Assembly: GCA_018644665.1 (NCBI GenBank) | Contig: JABGQA010000090.1 | Coordinates: forward strand, 1-64,000 | Reading direction: 5' to 3' | From: Candidatus Poribacteria bacterium | Lineage (GTDB): Bacteria > Poribacteria > WGA-4E > GCA-2687025 | Length of the DNA stretch: 64,000 nucleotides | Part shown: in pieces, positions 42,656 to 50,882 of the stretch | Layout: the number at the start of each line of letters is the position of its first letter | How positions within the stretch are numbered: position 1 is the first letter of the stretch | Position numbers and translations under genes: made by a program | Notes under the pieces: model-generated | The model's input: only the letters and a program-made list of their open reading frames with translations | Databases searched by the model: none | What the model was told of the DNA's origin: nothing

Positions 42656-43429
42656 CTAGCCGGCCAACTCGACCGTCTCCCCGTCCTCCGGGATGAAGCT
42701 GTTCCGGAAGTCCCGCCGCGCCGCCACGACTGCGTCGTTCTGCTTCTCCTCGGGGCAGTGCACGAGCGCGAGCCGCTCGGCGCCGGCCGCGTTAGCCAGG
42801 CGCGCAGCCTCGGGGGCGCCGGAGTGCAACGACGCGTTGTCGGCGGGCGCGGCCGATCCGCCGTACGACGCCTCGGTAACGAGAAGGCCAACGCCCGCCG
42901 CGTGCTCCGCGATCGGCGCGTGGTACGCAGTGTCGCCCGTGTACGCCAAGCTCGCGCCAGACTGAGTGTCCGTGAACCGGTAGCACAGGCTGGCGACAGG
43001 GTGGACCGTTCGGCACGTCGTTACGTGGACCGCGTCGTCCGAGTATGTATCGCCAGGCGCCATCGGGATGACGTCGGGCGCGTACGCGACTGCGTCGAAG
43101 CGTTCGGGCTGCAACAGGGCCAACGACAGGTCCACTACACGCTGGACATCCTCCTCCGGACCGATCACCTTCAGCGGCGGCCGGTCCGGCCGCTCGCTCG
43201 CGCGCATGCACATGTGGAAGAACAGGTGCGGGAGGCCGATGTAGTGGTCATGGTGGCAGTGGGTCAGGAAGACGGCGTCGAGCAGCATCGGATCGTAGCC
43301 ATCGCTCTTCATCCCGATGGCCGCGTTCCAACCGGTGTCTATGAGGTACCTGCCGTTCACAATCGCGCACGCGGTCTCATGGCCCGCAGCCGGAACAACC
43401 GTCGATGTGCCGAGAAACGTGATCTTCAC
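42656..43429 (-). CDS. RNase Z-like metallo-beta-lactamase fold hydrolase
   Basis: The 257-residue product has the RNase Z/MBL layout: MKITFLGTSTVVPAAGHETA, VFLTHCHHDHYIGLPHLFF (HxHxDH), a Cys-rich block (VTTCRTVHPVASLCYRFTD), TGDTAYHAPIAEHAAGVG (Asp ligand) and LVHCPEEKQ with the last His. It lacks the flexible exosite arm expected of true RNase Z. It could process tRNA or cleave a phosphodiester, sulfate ester or lactone. It faces the glycan operon tail to tail. The start is the ATG at 43429. Cytoplasmic. Confidence 0.83.
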   Translation of the reverse strand: MKITFLGTSTVVPAAGHETACAIVNGRYLIDTGWNAAIGMKSDGYDPMLLDAVFLTHCHHDHYIGLPHLFFHMCMRASERPDRPPLKVIGPEEDVQRVVDLSLALLQPERFDAVAYAPDVIPMAPGDTYSDDAVHVTTCRTVHPVASLCYRFTDTQSGASLAYTGDTAYHAPIAEHAAGVGLLVTEASYGGSAAPADNASLHSGAPEAARLANAAGAERLALVHCPEEKQNDAVVAARRDFRNSFIPEDGETVELAG

Positions 43430-43450
43430 AGACGGGCTCCGTGGATGGCG

Positions 43451-44344
43451 CTAGAACGTAACGCGCGCGAGTGGAACAGACACAACCAACTCGCGGGCGG
43501 ATTGCGTCGAGACCTGAGGCGCGACATGGCCGCCCGGCGCCCTGGCGGTCGCGCGCGGGCGGCGCTCTGGACGGCTCGCGAACAGCCGGGACGTCGACAA
43601 CGTATAGCCGGCGCTCGCCAGCAGTGGGGAGAAGTACGCGCCGATCCGCGCGCCACGCACACGCGATCCACCGTCGTCGGCTCCGCCCGCCAGCATCGCC
43701 GCGAACACGCCCGCTAGCGGCGCGACGAAAGCGCCCGCTACCGCGTTACGTTGGGCGCCGTGCCCGTAGCTCCACTCCTTGGCCACCTCAGAGACGCGGA
43801 GCGTCGACCCGAAGACCATGCCGGCGCTCAGCAGCGCCAGCTGACCGTCCGTATCCTTGTATCCCATCAGGCGGCCGAAGAAGACGAACCAGCCGCCGAT
43901 GACGGCGCCAGTCATGTAGGAGCCAACGACCTGTCCCGCAAACGTCGCCTTGGGTGAGAGCCGCTCGCGCGGAGCATCGTCGCCGTCCGGCAGAGCCCAG
44001 TGCACGATATCGAGATTCGCTCGGGCTCGCGTGAAGTTCGGGCGGATGTTGAGCGCCGCCTCGAACGCGTCGCGGGCCTCCTCGAACTGCTCTAGCTCGT
44101 AGTACGCCTCGCCGAGGTCGTTGAGGATGTTGGCTCGCGTCGCGGTGTGCGTGGCGCGGTCCAGCGCTTTCTGAAAGAGGGTTACGGCCGACGAGTATTC
44201 GCGTGCTGCCGCGGCCTGCTTCCCCTCTAGGTAGAGGCGTTGCGCGGGCGACGGCTGACCGCCCCGTAGGGACCGTTGCGCGCGCGCTGGGCCGGCGACA
44301 GCTAGGCACAGCGCGCACGCCACGCACGCCATCCAGCGCGTCAT
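43451..44344 (-). CDS. TPR-containing membrane protein
   Basis: The 297-residue product has a signal peptide (MTRWMACVACALCLAVAGPA), then two to three TPR helix pairs (QRLYLEGKQAAAAREYSSAV, NDLGEAYYELEQFEEARDAF, EAALNIRPNFTRARANL). After these are one or two more hydrophobic segments (GAVIGGWFVFFGRLMG, VAGAFVAPLAGVFAAMLAGG). The start ATG at 44344 overlaps the stop of the upstream PhyH gene (ATGA). TPRs suggest an assembly or envelope scaffold role. No enzyme motif. Confidence 0.74.
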   Translation of the reverse strand: MTRWMACVACALCLAVAGPARAQRSLRGGQPSPAQRLYLEGKQAAAAREYSSAVTLFQKALDRATHTATRANILNDLGEAYYELEQFEEARDAFEAALNIRPNFTRARANLDIVHWALPDGDDAPRERLSPKATFAGQVVGSYMTGAVIGGWFVFFGRLMGYKDTDGQLALLSAGMVFGSTLRVSEVAKEWSYGHGAQRNAVAGAFVAPLAGVFAAMLAGGADDGGSRVRGARIGAYFSPLLASAGYTLSTSRLFASRPERRPRATARAPGGHVAPQVSTQSARELVVSVPLARVTF

Positions 44345-45147
44345 ACGGCGGCCTCGACCCGGTTGTCCTGACAGTGAACCGGTCGGAAGAGCGAACGCCG
44401 CTTCGTAGGCATGGACGCCACGAGGTCTGGGTGGGCGTCCCACTTGTGCCACTTGCTGCCGACGGTGTTGTAGCAGTTGAAGACTGCGACGCGATCCCAC
44501 CGCTCGTTCGTCCACACGGCGCCTGTGTGTCGCAACGCCTCAGTGAAGAACAGCGCGGAGCCGGCGGGACAGTCGTACGTCTCCCACAGGTCACTGTCGA
44601 TGTTGGCCGTGGACGCGGGCGCCGGGAACGCCGCCTTGTGACTGCCGGTCAGGAAGAGCGTGCCGCCCGTCCCGCGTTCGACAGGATTCAGCTCCCAGAC
44701 GACCCGGGTGAGCCCGCTATTCGCGGAACCGGGCAGGCAGTTGTACGTGTGGTGGTTGCCAGGGAATCTAAGCATGCCGTTCCCCCCGTGCGGGCGGAAG
44801 TTGTCGTCGCCCGCAGAGCGCACCGACAGGAAGCTCCCGTCCATGCGGAAGCCGTAGCCGTCGTCGCTAGCGAGGGGCGCGTGCGCAACGAACTCCTCCA
44901 TGAACCCAACCACCACTGGGTGGTCGGTGAGCCGGTGGAGCGGGCCGCCGACGGACGACCTGTCCTTCTCCGGCAGAGAGGCGCCGTGCGAGCGAAGGCG
45001 GTAGCAGAAGTCCCGCATCGCCGCGACCTCATCCTCTGTCAACACACCGGGCACAGCGATCCAGCCGCGCACGTCGAAGATGTACTTCTGCTCGTCAGTG
45101 AACGGGACGGTCGGCCGTCTTCCTGAATCGGTCGCGGCATCCACCAC
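44341..45147 (-). CDS. PhyH-family protein with H-G-G (H-x-G) metal motif
   Basis: The product of 268 residues starts with GTG at 45147 (or 45144); AAGGAGG is about ten bases before. Landmarks are the DGYGFRMDGSFLSV strand, NFRPHGGNGMLRF (His120-Gly-Gly122), GGTLFLTGSHKAAF, ALFFTEALRHTGAVW (His207) and Arg219 (RWDRVAVFNCYNT). The first metal segment is H-x-G, with Asn at the next position, so the normal Asp ligand is missing. It belongs with the 14393-15148 protein in one subfamily. Its stop overlaps the TPR gene. The function is unknown; a halogenase-type iron site is possible but unproven. Confidence 0.84.
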   Translation of the reverse strand: MVDAATDSGRRPTVPFTDEQKYIFDVRGWIAVPGVLTEDEVAAMRDFCYRLRSHGASLPEKDRSSVGGPLHRLTDHPVVVGFMEEFVAHAPLASDDGYGFRMDGSFLSVRSAGDDNFRPHGGNGMLRFPGNHHTYNCLPGSANSGLTRVVWELNPVERGTGGTLFLTGSHKAAFPAPASTANIDSDLWETYDCPAGSALFFTEALRHTGAVWTNERWDRVAVFNCYNTVGSKWHKWDAHPDLVASMPTKRRSLFRPVHCQDNRVEAAV

Positions 45148-45311
45148 GATGGAACATCCTCCTTCATCCCTGCGGCGAGTCCGGCCCGGCGGCGCCTGGG
45201 CCGAGGCGAGTATAGCGAGGCCGGAGCGCAAGGGCATGCCGTCTGACGGGCCCACAGCCGTCCGACCGCCGGCGCGATCAGATGGAGGGTCGGCGCCGGC
45301 GCCCGGCCGCC

Positions 45312-48300
45312 CTATTTGCTCAGGTAGATCCGCCGCATGCCCGCACGCGCGTTCCCAGCGCGCACCTCCGTGAAGTAGAGGCCGCTCGCGACGCGCTCCG
45401 AATGGCCGTTGCGACCGTCCCAATGGGCAGCGCGGCTTCGGCCCGTGTAGGCGCCCGGTTGCTGCCGACCGAGTCCAATCTCGCGCACGACGCGTCCGCT
45501 GACGTCGTAGACGACGATCGTGACGTCCTGGGCGCTCCCGAGCATGTAAGGGACCCACACTTCCGGGTTTGCCGGGCTCGGAAACGGCGCGAGCGAGTCC
45601 ACCGTCCGGATGCGGCCCCACTGCGTAAGCCAGGTCTGCGCCAACTGGTCGGCGCGTGACAGCATCGCGATTGGAGCCGAGACCGTGCGCCGGTCCATCG
45701 TCCCGTACCCCACGAGGCGGTAGTATCGCGTCTTCGTGTCGTCGCCGGTCGCGTCGTACCACGTGTAATCCAGGGGGCTTGTTGACGACGGCCGCCTCGA
45801 GGCGATCACGCCTTCCGTGACGCGCTCCATCCTGCCCTCCGCGGTATCGCCGCGCAGCACATGCCACCCGACGTTCCCGTGCTCTCCCGTTGTGACCCAG
45901 GAAAGACGCGCGCCCTCGCCGTCCCAGATCCCCCGCGCCTGAGTAACCTCCGCGCCGACCGGAACCCCGTGCGGTGAGACGCCGATCTTCGCGGGGCCGC
46001 CCTGCTCCGACCCCCAGGCCGCGCCAGCAAACGTGTAGGGCAGGTTCCACACGAACAGGCGGCCGCCGATCTCCGGGGAGTCGGTAGGGTTGTCCTCATC
46101 CGCCAGTCGCCGCAGCGTGGTCGCGATTAGCTCCGCTTGCCCGTCGCCATCCAGATCCGCGACGGCAGGCGTCCCCGCGACGTTCACCTCAACGGTCACC
46201 GAATCGAGGAGCGACGCGTCGCCGTCGAAGATGTAGATGACGGCGCCGAAGTTCCTGCCCCGATTGCTCACGACGATGATCTCGGCGTCCCCGTCTGCGT
46301 CGAGATCGGCGGTGACGGGCGCGGGCTTGCCGAAGTTCACAAGGTCGGTGGGGAACCCCTCGACGAGTGATCCATCATCGCGCCATGCGTGCAGCAGGCC
46401 GGACTCGTCCGCGGCGATGACTTCGAGACGTCCGTCGCCGTCGAGGTCCCCGACCGACACGGGCGCCCCGATGGGGCTGCGCAGGGGAACAGGGAACCCG
46501 GCCGCGACCACGCCTTCGGAGTCGTGAGCAATCACGCCGGCGATTCTGCCTCCGCTGAGCAATGTGAGGGAGTCACCTCCCAGGTCGGCGAGCACGGGGG
46601 TCGCGTGCTCAGGCACGCCACCGCCTCCCACGGCCACGCCTTCAGGTATGAGTGGGAAACCGTCGCGGGCAGACCCGTCCTCATCCCAGCCAAACACGCC
46701 GCCGTTCCTGGTGCTCGCGTACACCTCCGCGTGGCCGTCCAGATCGGCGTCCGCGACTACCGGCGCAGTGTAGATGGGCGCCGTAGGGATGAAGTCCGGC
46801 AGCGCCAGGAACTCCGCCGGCACGAACGGGTAGCCTTCGACGAGGCGGCCCTCAGCGTCCCATGCGTACACCCCGGCCGTCCCGTCAGACACGGTCGCAA
46901 GGACCTCAAGCGTGGGGTCCTGATCCACGTTGGTGACAACAGGATGGGCGCGAATGGCGTTCGGCGTGTCGACCGGGAACCCGCGCATTTCGGAGCCGTC
47001 GGCGTGCCACACGTGCAGTCGACGGCCGCCCGCCGCGACTATCTCCGCAACGCCATCCAGGTCGATGTCCGCCACCGCGACGGACCCCACGATCGGCTCG
47101 CCCGTGCTCTGCGGCCAGCCCGACAACGGCCGGCCGCTCTCGCGGAACCCGTAAACGCTGCCGTCGACGTTGGCTGTGAATATCTCCACCGTGCCATCGC
47201 CGTCGATGTCGGCCACCGTTGGAGGCGCGATGTAGTCGTGTCCCGCTTCGATGGGGAACCCAGGCCGCATGGCCAGGCCGGTGCGCGTCAACACAGGGGT
47301 TGGTCTCGGCAGCGCGCGCGCAGTCTCTGACCCGACGCCCACCACCCCATCGAATCCGATTCCGGTGACGCGGAAGAAGTACGTGACGCCGTTCGCCAAT
47401 CCCGCGATGGTCGCGCCGGGGAAGATGGTGTCAAACACATTGACCAGCGCGTTCTCGCCGAGGCCCCACTCGACCCGGTAGCCTGCGGCGCTGTCGACAG
47501 GCGTCCACTCGAGAGTCACGCCGCCTTCGAGGTTCTGCACGGCGATCGATTGCGTAGGGCCGAGGCGAGACCCGGCCGGCGTGACGACGATGCCAGCAGA
47601 CGACGCGCTCTCGTGGCCCGCGGAGTTGACCGCTGTTACCTCCACGCTCAGTTCGCCATCGCCGAGATCTGGGAGTGGCAGGCTGCTCCCGCTCCGCACG
47701 TCCGATGCGACGCCATCCACATACACGCGGTAAGAAAGGCCGAGCACGAGCGGGGCGTCCCACGACACCACGGCGCTGCCGGCGACCAAGTCCGCGCGGA
47801 CGCCCGTGGGCGGCCACGGGACGTCGAGCAAGGCGTGCGGGTCGAGCGGCCCGTATCCGAGTTCGGGGCTCCAGAAGCCTGCGGCTCCGGCGTTCCGCAC
47901 ACGGTCGACGATCTCCGCCGTTGTGAGCTGCGGATTCTGCTGAAGCAGCAACGCCACCATGCCTGTCGTGTGGGCCGCCGCCATGCTCGTGCCACGTGTC
48001 ACCGCGTAGGAGCCATCCGGGGCGACGCGGGCGTCGTCGAAGCCGATCGCTGCGCCCGCCGAAAGAGGGCCGACCACCCACTCGCCCGGCGCCGCGATGT
48101 CGGGCTTCTCATAGCCGTCGCGACGGGGGCCGATACTCGAGAACTCCGACCGCTCACCTACCGGGGAAGTCTCGCTTGTCCACAACGAGCCGCGCAGGCC
48201 AGGCCAGGCGTCCCGCGTTGTCATCGAGACGGGTGCGATGATGAGGTCGGCGTCTGCCGGGCCGCTCACCGTCATCAGCCCGTCGGGCAGCACCGCGTCC

Positions 48301-49706
48301 GGGTCCGCGGGTCTCGACAGGAAGGAACCGTCGTGCACATAGGCGTCGACAACGCCGTCCCCTTCGATCTCTATCGCGAAGACGTGGTCAGCGAGCGGCA
48401 CCGCGAGGTCGCCGTCCTGTAGGAAGCCGGCGACGATGCGGTCGAGATCCTCAAACTCCGGCTGAGCCGGCGCCTCTCGGAAGTCCAGAAACGCTGTGAG
48501 GCCACTTACGGGGCCGCCGTCCACCGGATCGACGGTGACCTCGCCCTCCTCGACCCAGTCGAAGCCGAATCCAGTCAACTCGCCCGCGTTGTTCCTCGGG
48601 AAGAGCGGGCGGAACCGCGCGTTCGCGCCGCGCTCTTGCCACGCCTCCACGAACACGGCGTCCGTGCCGGCGTGCGCGCGGAAGTACAGCCGCCGTGGGG
48701 GGTCGCCGGGGTTCAGGGCCACCTGAGCGTGGTCGGTCGAATCGCCGCCGTTCCCCGCCGACGCTATCAGCCCAACTCCCGGTCGTGACGAAGCGAGATC
48801 CTGTATCACATCCTGTAGCACGCCACGCCCATCGTGCGGGCCCCACGACGTGCCGAGGCTCATGTTGATCGCTACGGGCATCCCGAACTGGTCCGCCCGG
48901 GCGAGGATGTAGATCATGGCGTCCAGGATCGCGACGTTGCTGTACGTGGTCCGAACTAGGAGGATGTTCGCCTCGGGCGCGACACCGACATACTGCGGCG
49001 TGGACTCCCCGGGCCGGCCGGAACCGTCCCTAGTCGCTCCATTGCCCGCGGCGATGCCGACGACGTGCGTGCCATGGCCGCCTCGGTCGCTCACGCGAGC
49101 GCGTCCGGCGTCGATGTCGTCGGCCGTCCATTCGGTCCCGTAGCCGAGTTCGACCGGGCTGCGCCCCGCCAGGGTGACGTTTTGGTCCCATACCGCTAGG
49201 ACGCGTGTGGCGCCGTCTTCGGTCTGGAACGCGGGATGCGTGATGTCGAGGCCGGAGTCGATGGCGGCGACCATCACGTCCTTGCCACGATACCCGGGGT
49301 TCGCGGTGTGGATGGAGTCCAGCCCAACGGCCGGGAGGCTGCGGTTCAGGGCCGCAGCGGCCGGGACCATCCGCTTCGGGCCCTCGATGTACACCAAGTC
49401 CGGCGCCGAGAGGACACTCCGTAGATCCTGCGGCGCGATGTCCGCGGACGCGATCTCCCCTACCGCGGCCCGGATGCGCATTCCGTAGCGCTCCAGCGCG
49501 TAGGGCGACCCGGTCGTACGAACTAACACCGGCAAGCGGCCGTGCTCAAGCATTCGCGCCAGGTACGGGAGCCGGTCGATGGGGCGGGTGAGCAACGGCG
49601 CGAGATACGGATCGACGTTAAGCCGCGGGGCGACTTGGGCGTGGGGGCCGCCGGTGGTCACCGCAAGCGCGATGAGCGCGCATATACACAGATCGCGTCG
49701 ACGCAT
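45312..49706 (-). CDS. Secreted subtilisin-like protease with fibronectin-like, FG-GAP and FlgD-like domains
   Basis: From the ATG at 49706 the product has 1464 residues. It opens with a signal peptide (RRDLCICALIALAVTTGGP region), then an S8 protease with catalytic Asp150 (AAIDSGLD), His211 (GGHGTHVVG) and Ser574 (GTSMAAAHT). A long insert between His and Ser holds the protease-associated and C2-like parts. Next come two Ig/fibronectin-like domains and a series of FG-GAP/VCBS repeats (DIDGDGTVEIF, DLDGDGRLEVI and similar), which form a calcium beta-propeller. The final about 90 residues are a FlgD-like/T9SS-type domain (VYDVSGRVVREI, HWDGRNGHSERVASGLYF). It is exported and probably surface bound. 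Confidence 0.9.
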   Translation of the reverse strand: MRRRDLCICALIALAVTTGGPHAQVAPRLNVDPYLAPLLTRPIDRLPYLARMLEHGRLPVLVRTTGSPYALERYGMRIRAAVGEIASADIAPQDLRSVLSAPDLVYIEGPKRMVPAAAALNRSLPAVGLDSIHTANPGYRGKDVMVAAIDSGLDITHPAFQTEDGATRVLAVWDQNVTLAGRSPVELGYGTEWTADDIDAGRARVSDRGGHGTHVVGIAAGNGATRDGSGRPGESTPQYVGVAPEANILLVRTTYSNVAILDAMIYILARADQFGMPVAINMSLGTSWGPHDGRGVLQDVIQDLASSRPGVGLIASAGNGGDSTDHAQVALNPGDPPRRLYFRAHAGTDAVFVEAWQERGANARFRPLFPRNNAGELTGFGFDWVEEGEVTVDPVDGGPVSGLTAFLDFREAPAQPEFEDLDRIVAGFLQDGDLAVPLADHVFAIEIEGDGVVDAYVHDGSFLSRPADPDAVLPDGLMTVSGPADADLIIAPVSMTTRDAWPGLRGSLWTSETSPVGERSEFSSIGPRRDGYEKPDIAAPGEWVVGPLSAGAAIGFDDARVAPDGSYAVTRGTSMAAAHTTGMVALLLQQNPQLTTAEIVDRVRNAGAAGFWSPELGYGPLDPHALLDVPWPPTGVRADLVAGSAVVSWDAPLVLGLSYRVYVDGVASDVRSGSSLPLPDLGDGELSVEVTAVNSAGHESASSAGIVVTPAGSRLGPTQSIAVQNLEGGVTLEWTPVDSAAGYRVEWGLGENALVNVFDTIFPGATIAGLANGVTYFFRVTGIGFDGVVGVGSETARALPRPTPVLTRTGLAMRPGFPIEAGHDYIAPPTVADIDGDGTVEIFTANVDGSVYGFRESGRPLSGWPQSTGEPIVGSVAVADIDLDGVAEIVAAGGRRLHVWHADGSEMRGFPVDTPNAIRAHPVVTNVDQDPTLEVLATVSDGTAGVYAWDAEGRLVEGYPFVPAEFLALPDFIPTAPIYTAPVVADADLDGHAEVYASTRNGGVFGWDEDGSARDGFPLIPEGVAVGGGGVPEHATPVLADLGGDSLTLLSGGRIAGVIAHDSEGVVAAGFPVPLRSPIGAPVSVGDLDGDGRLEVIAADESGLLHAWRDDGSLVEGFPTDLVNFGKPAPVTADLDADGDAEIIVVSNRGRNFGAVIYIFDGDASLLDSVTVEVNVAGTPAVADLDGDGQAELIATTLRRLADEDNPTDSPEIGGRLFVWNLPYTFAGAAWGSEQGGPAKIGVSPHGVPVGAEVTQARGIWDGEGARLSWVTTGEHGNVGWHVLRGDTAEGRMERVTEGVIASRRPSSTSPLDYTWYDATGDDTKTRYYRLVGYGTMDRRTVSAPIAMLSRADQLAQTWLTQWGRIRTVDSLAPFPSPANPEVWVPYMLGSAQDVTIVVYDVSGRVVREIGLGRQQPGAYTGRSRAAHWDGRNGHSERVASGLYFTEVRAGNARAGMRRIYLSK

Positions 49707-49728
49707 GAACGCCCCCTGCTGCGTGTGA

Positions 49729-49757
49729 CTGTGTTCCTGCCAGGTCGGTGCTAGCAT
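49729..49757 (+). promoter_or_regulatory. Candidate promoter for the LEA lipoprotein
   Basis: CTGTGT (49729-49734) lies 17 bases before TAGCAT (49752-49757), inside a GTGCTAGCAT block. The same TGTGT-N17-TAGCAT arrangement occurs at 60515-60543 before another lipoprotein gene. The boxes match sigma70 only weakly. Confidence 0.38.
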
Positions 49758-49782
49758 ACATGTGGAACTTACGGGAAGGCAA
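49753..49782 (-). promoter_or_regulatory. Candidate promoter for the subtilisin gene
   Basis: On the minus strand TTGCCT (49782-49777) is 18 bases before TATGCT (49758-49753), four of six in each box. It overlaps the opposite-strand promoter candidate, so the two divergent genes could be co-regulated. Confidence 0.32.
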
Positions 49783-49786
49783 AGGA

Positions 49787-50665
49787 ATGCGGCAACTGTC
49801 AGCGGCGCCGAGGGCCCACTGGGTCCTGGCTCTCGGCGCGATCCTGTCCGTGATTCTCACAGGCTGTGGCGCCGTCCGCATGGCGCTGAACCGCAGCTTC
49901 GATCCGCCATCGGTGTCGGTCGTGGACGCACGCGTCGAGTCACTCACCTTCTCGGGGGCAGAGCTGGCGTTCGACCTTGAAGTCGGCAACCCCAACACCG
50001 TAGGTATCGATATCACGGGGTACGAGTACCAGATCGAGATCGCTGGGGAGCGCGTGATCGTGGGAACCAGCGAGGAGCGGCGGCCCGTCGCAGGCGAGAG
50101 CGCGTCTCTGTGGACGGTGCCGGCGTCGCTCCGGTTCGCATCGCTGCTATCGTCCGTGGCGTCCCTGGCGTCGGAGGACGAGACGACGTTCTCGTTCGAG
50201 TGCGCGGTGCGGCTCGACGTGCCGTTCGTTGGGGAGATCAGCGTGCCGGTTACGCGGATCGGCGCCCTGCCGTTGCCTAAGCCGCCATCGATCAGCCTCG
50301 ACGGGGTGTCTCTCCAGGGCATGTCCGCCACGGCAGCGAACTTGCTCGTAAAGCTGCGCGTGCAGAACCCGAACGGCTTCCTGTTGCGCCTTGAGTCGTT
50401 GACATACGAGCTGGGGCTGCGCGGCAAGACATGGGTGTCGGCATCGCAGGACGTGGGCCTCGAGCTGTTCGCCGGCGCCAGCACCATAGCGGAGCTGCCT
50501 GTGCGTGTGGACCTCAAGTCGATCGGCGCGGCTGCCGTATCCCTCCTTCGCGACCCAGGCAATCTGCCGCTGGAACTGGGGGGCGCGATGCGTCTGACCG
50601 CGCCGTTGCCGCAGATGCCAACGGCTGAAGCGGCCTTCGAGTTAGAGGCCTCCGGCCGCCCTTGA
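49787..50665 (+). CDS. LEA_2/WHy-type lipoprotein
   Basis: From the ATG at 49787 (GGGAAGG seven bases before) the product has 292 residues; an upstream start at 49748 lacks a Shine-Dalgarno. The signal ends in the lipobox LTGC (in VILTGCGAVRM). The mature part has two LEA_2/Water-stress-and-hypersensitive-response (WHy) beta-domains: LAFDLEVGNPNTVGIDITGY and LLVKLRVQNPNGFLLRLESL. These domains are found in desiccation and stress proteins and in bacterial envelope lipoproteins. It lies about 215 bases before the efflux fusion protein. Function is inferred only from the domains. Confidence 0.85.
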   Translation: MRQLSAAPRAHWVLALGAILSVILTGCGAVRMALNRSFDPPSVSVVDARVESLTFSGAELAFDLEVGNPNTVGIDITGYEYQIEIAGERVIVGTSEERRPVAGESASLWTVPASLRFASLLSSVASLASEDETTFSFECAVRLDVPFVGEISVPVTRIGALPLPKPPSISLDGVSLQGMSATAANLLVKLRVQNPNGFLLRLESLTYELGLRGKTWVSASQDVGLELFAGASTIAELPVRVDLKSIGAAAVSLLRDPGNLPLELGGAMRLTAPLPQMPTAEAAFELEASGRP

Positions 50666-50809
50666 CGGACACTCCGCGTGTGGCCGTCGCCCGGCAACGG
50701 GCTCGAACGGTACATCGAAACGCCGTGCCAGTCGTTCCATACGCCGGCGGCCCAGGCGCGTCCCCGCGCCGCGACAGCAAGTGCCCTCGTCGCAGAGCGC
50801 GCGTCGGGC

Positions 50810-50815
50810 GATAAT
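50810..50815 (+). promoter_or_regulatory. Candidate -10 box for the efflux operon
   Basis: GATAAT (five of six) lies 68 bases before the GTG at 50883. The -35 at 50787-50792 (TCGTCG) is weak. A GC-rich stem around 50664-50690 with a two-base bulge follows the previous stop and might be a weak terminator. Confidence 0.28.
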
Positions 50816-50882
50816 TGCACGTGGGAAACCGGCTCGGCAATGTCTTCATGGCTGTAGCGAACATATGAAGGAGGCCCGTGCG

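Noticed and set aside
49618..50820. Minus-strand open frame of about 400 codons across the LEA lipoprotein
   Set aside because: The plus-strand frame has a lipobox and two LEA_2 domains; the minus product has none.
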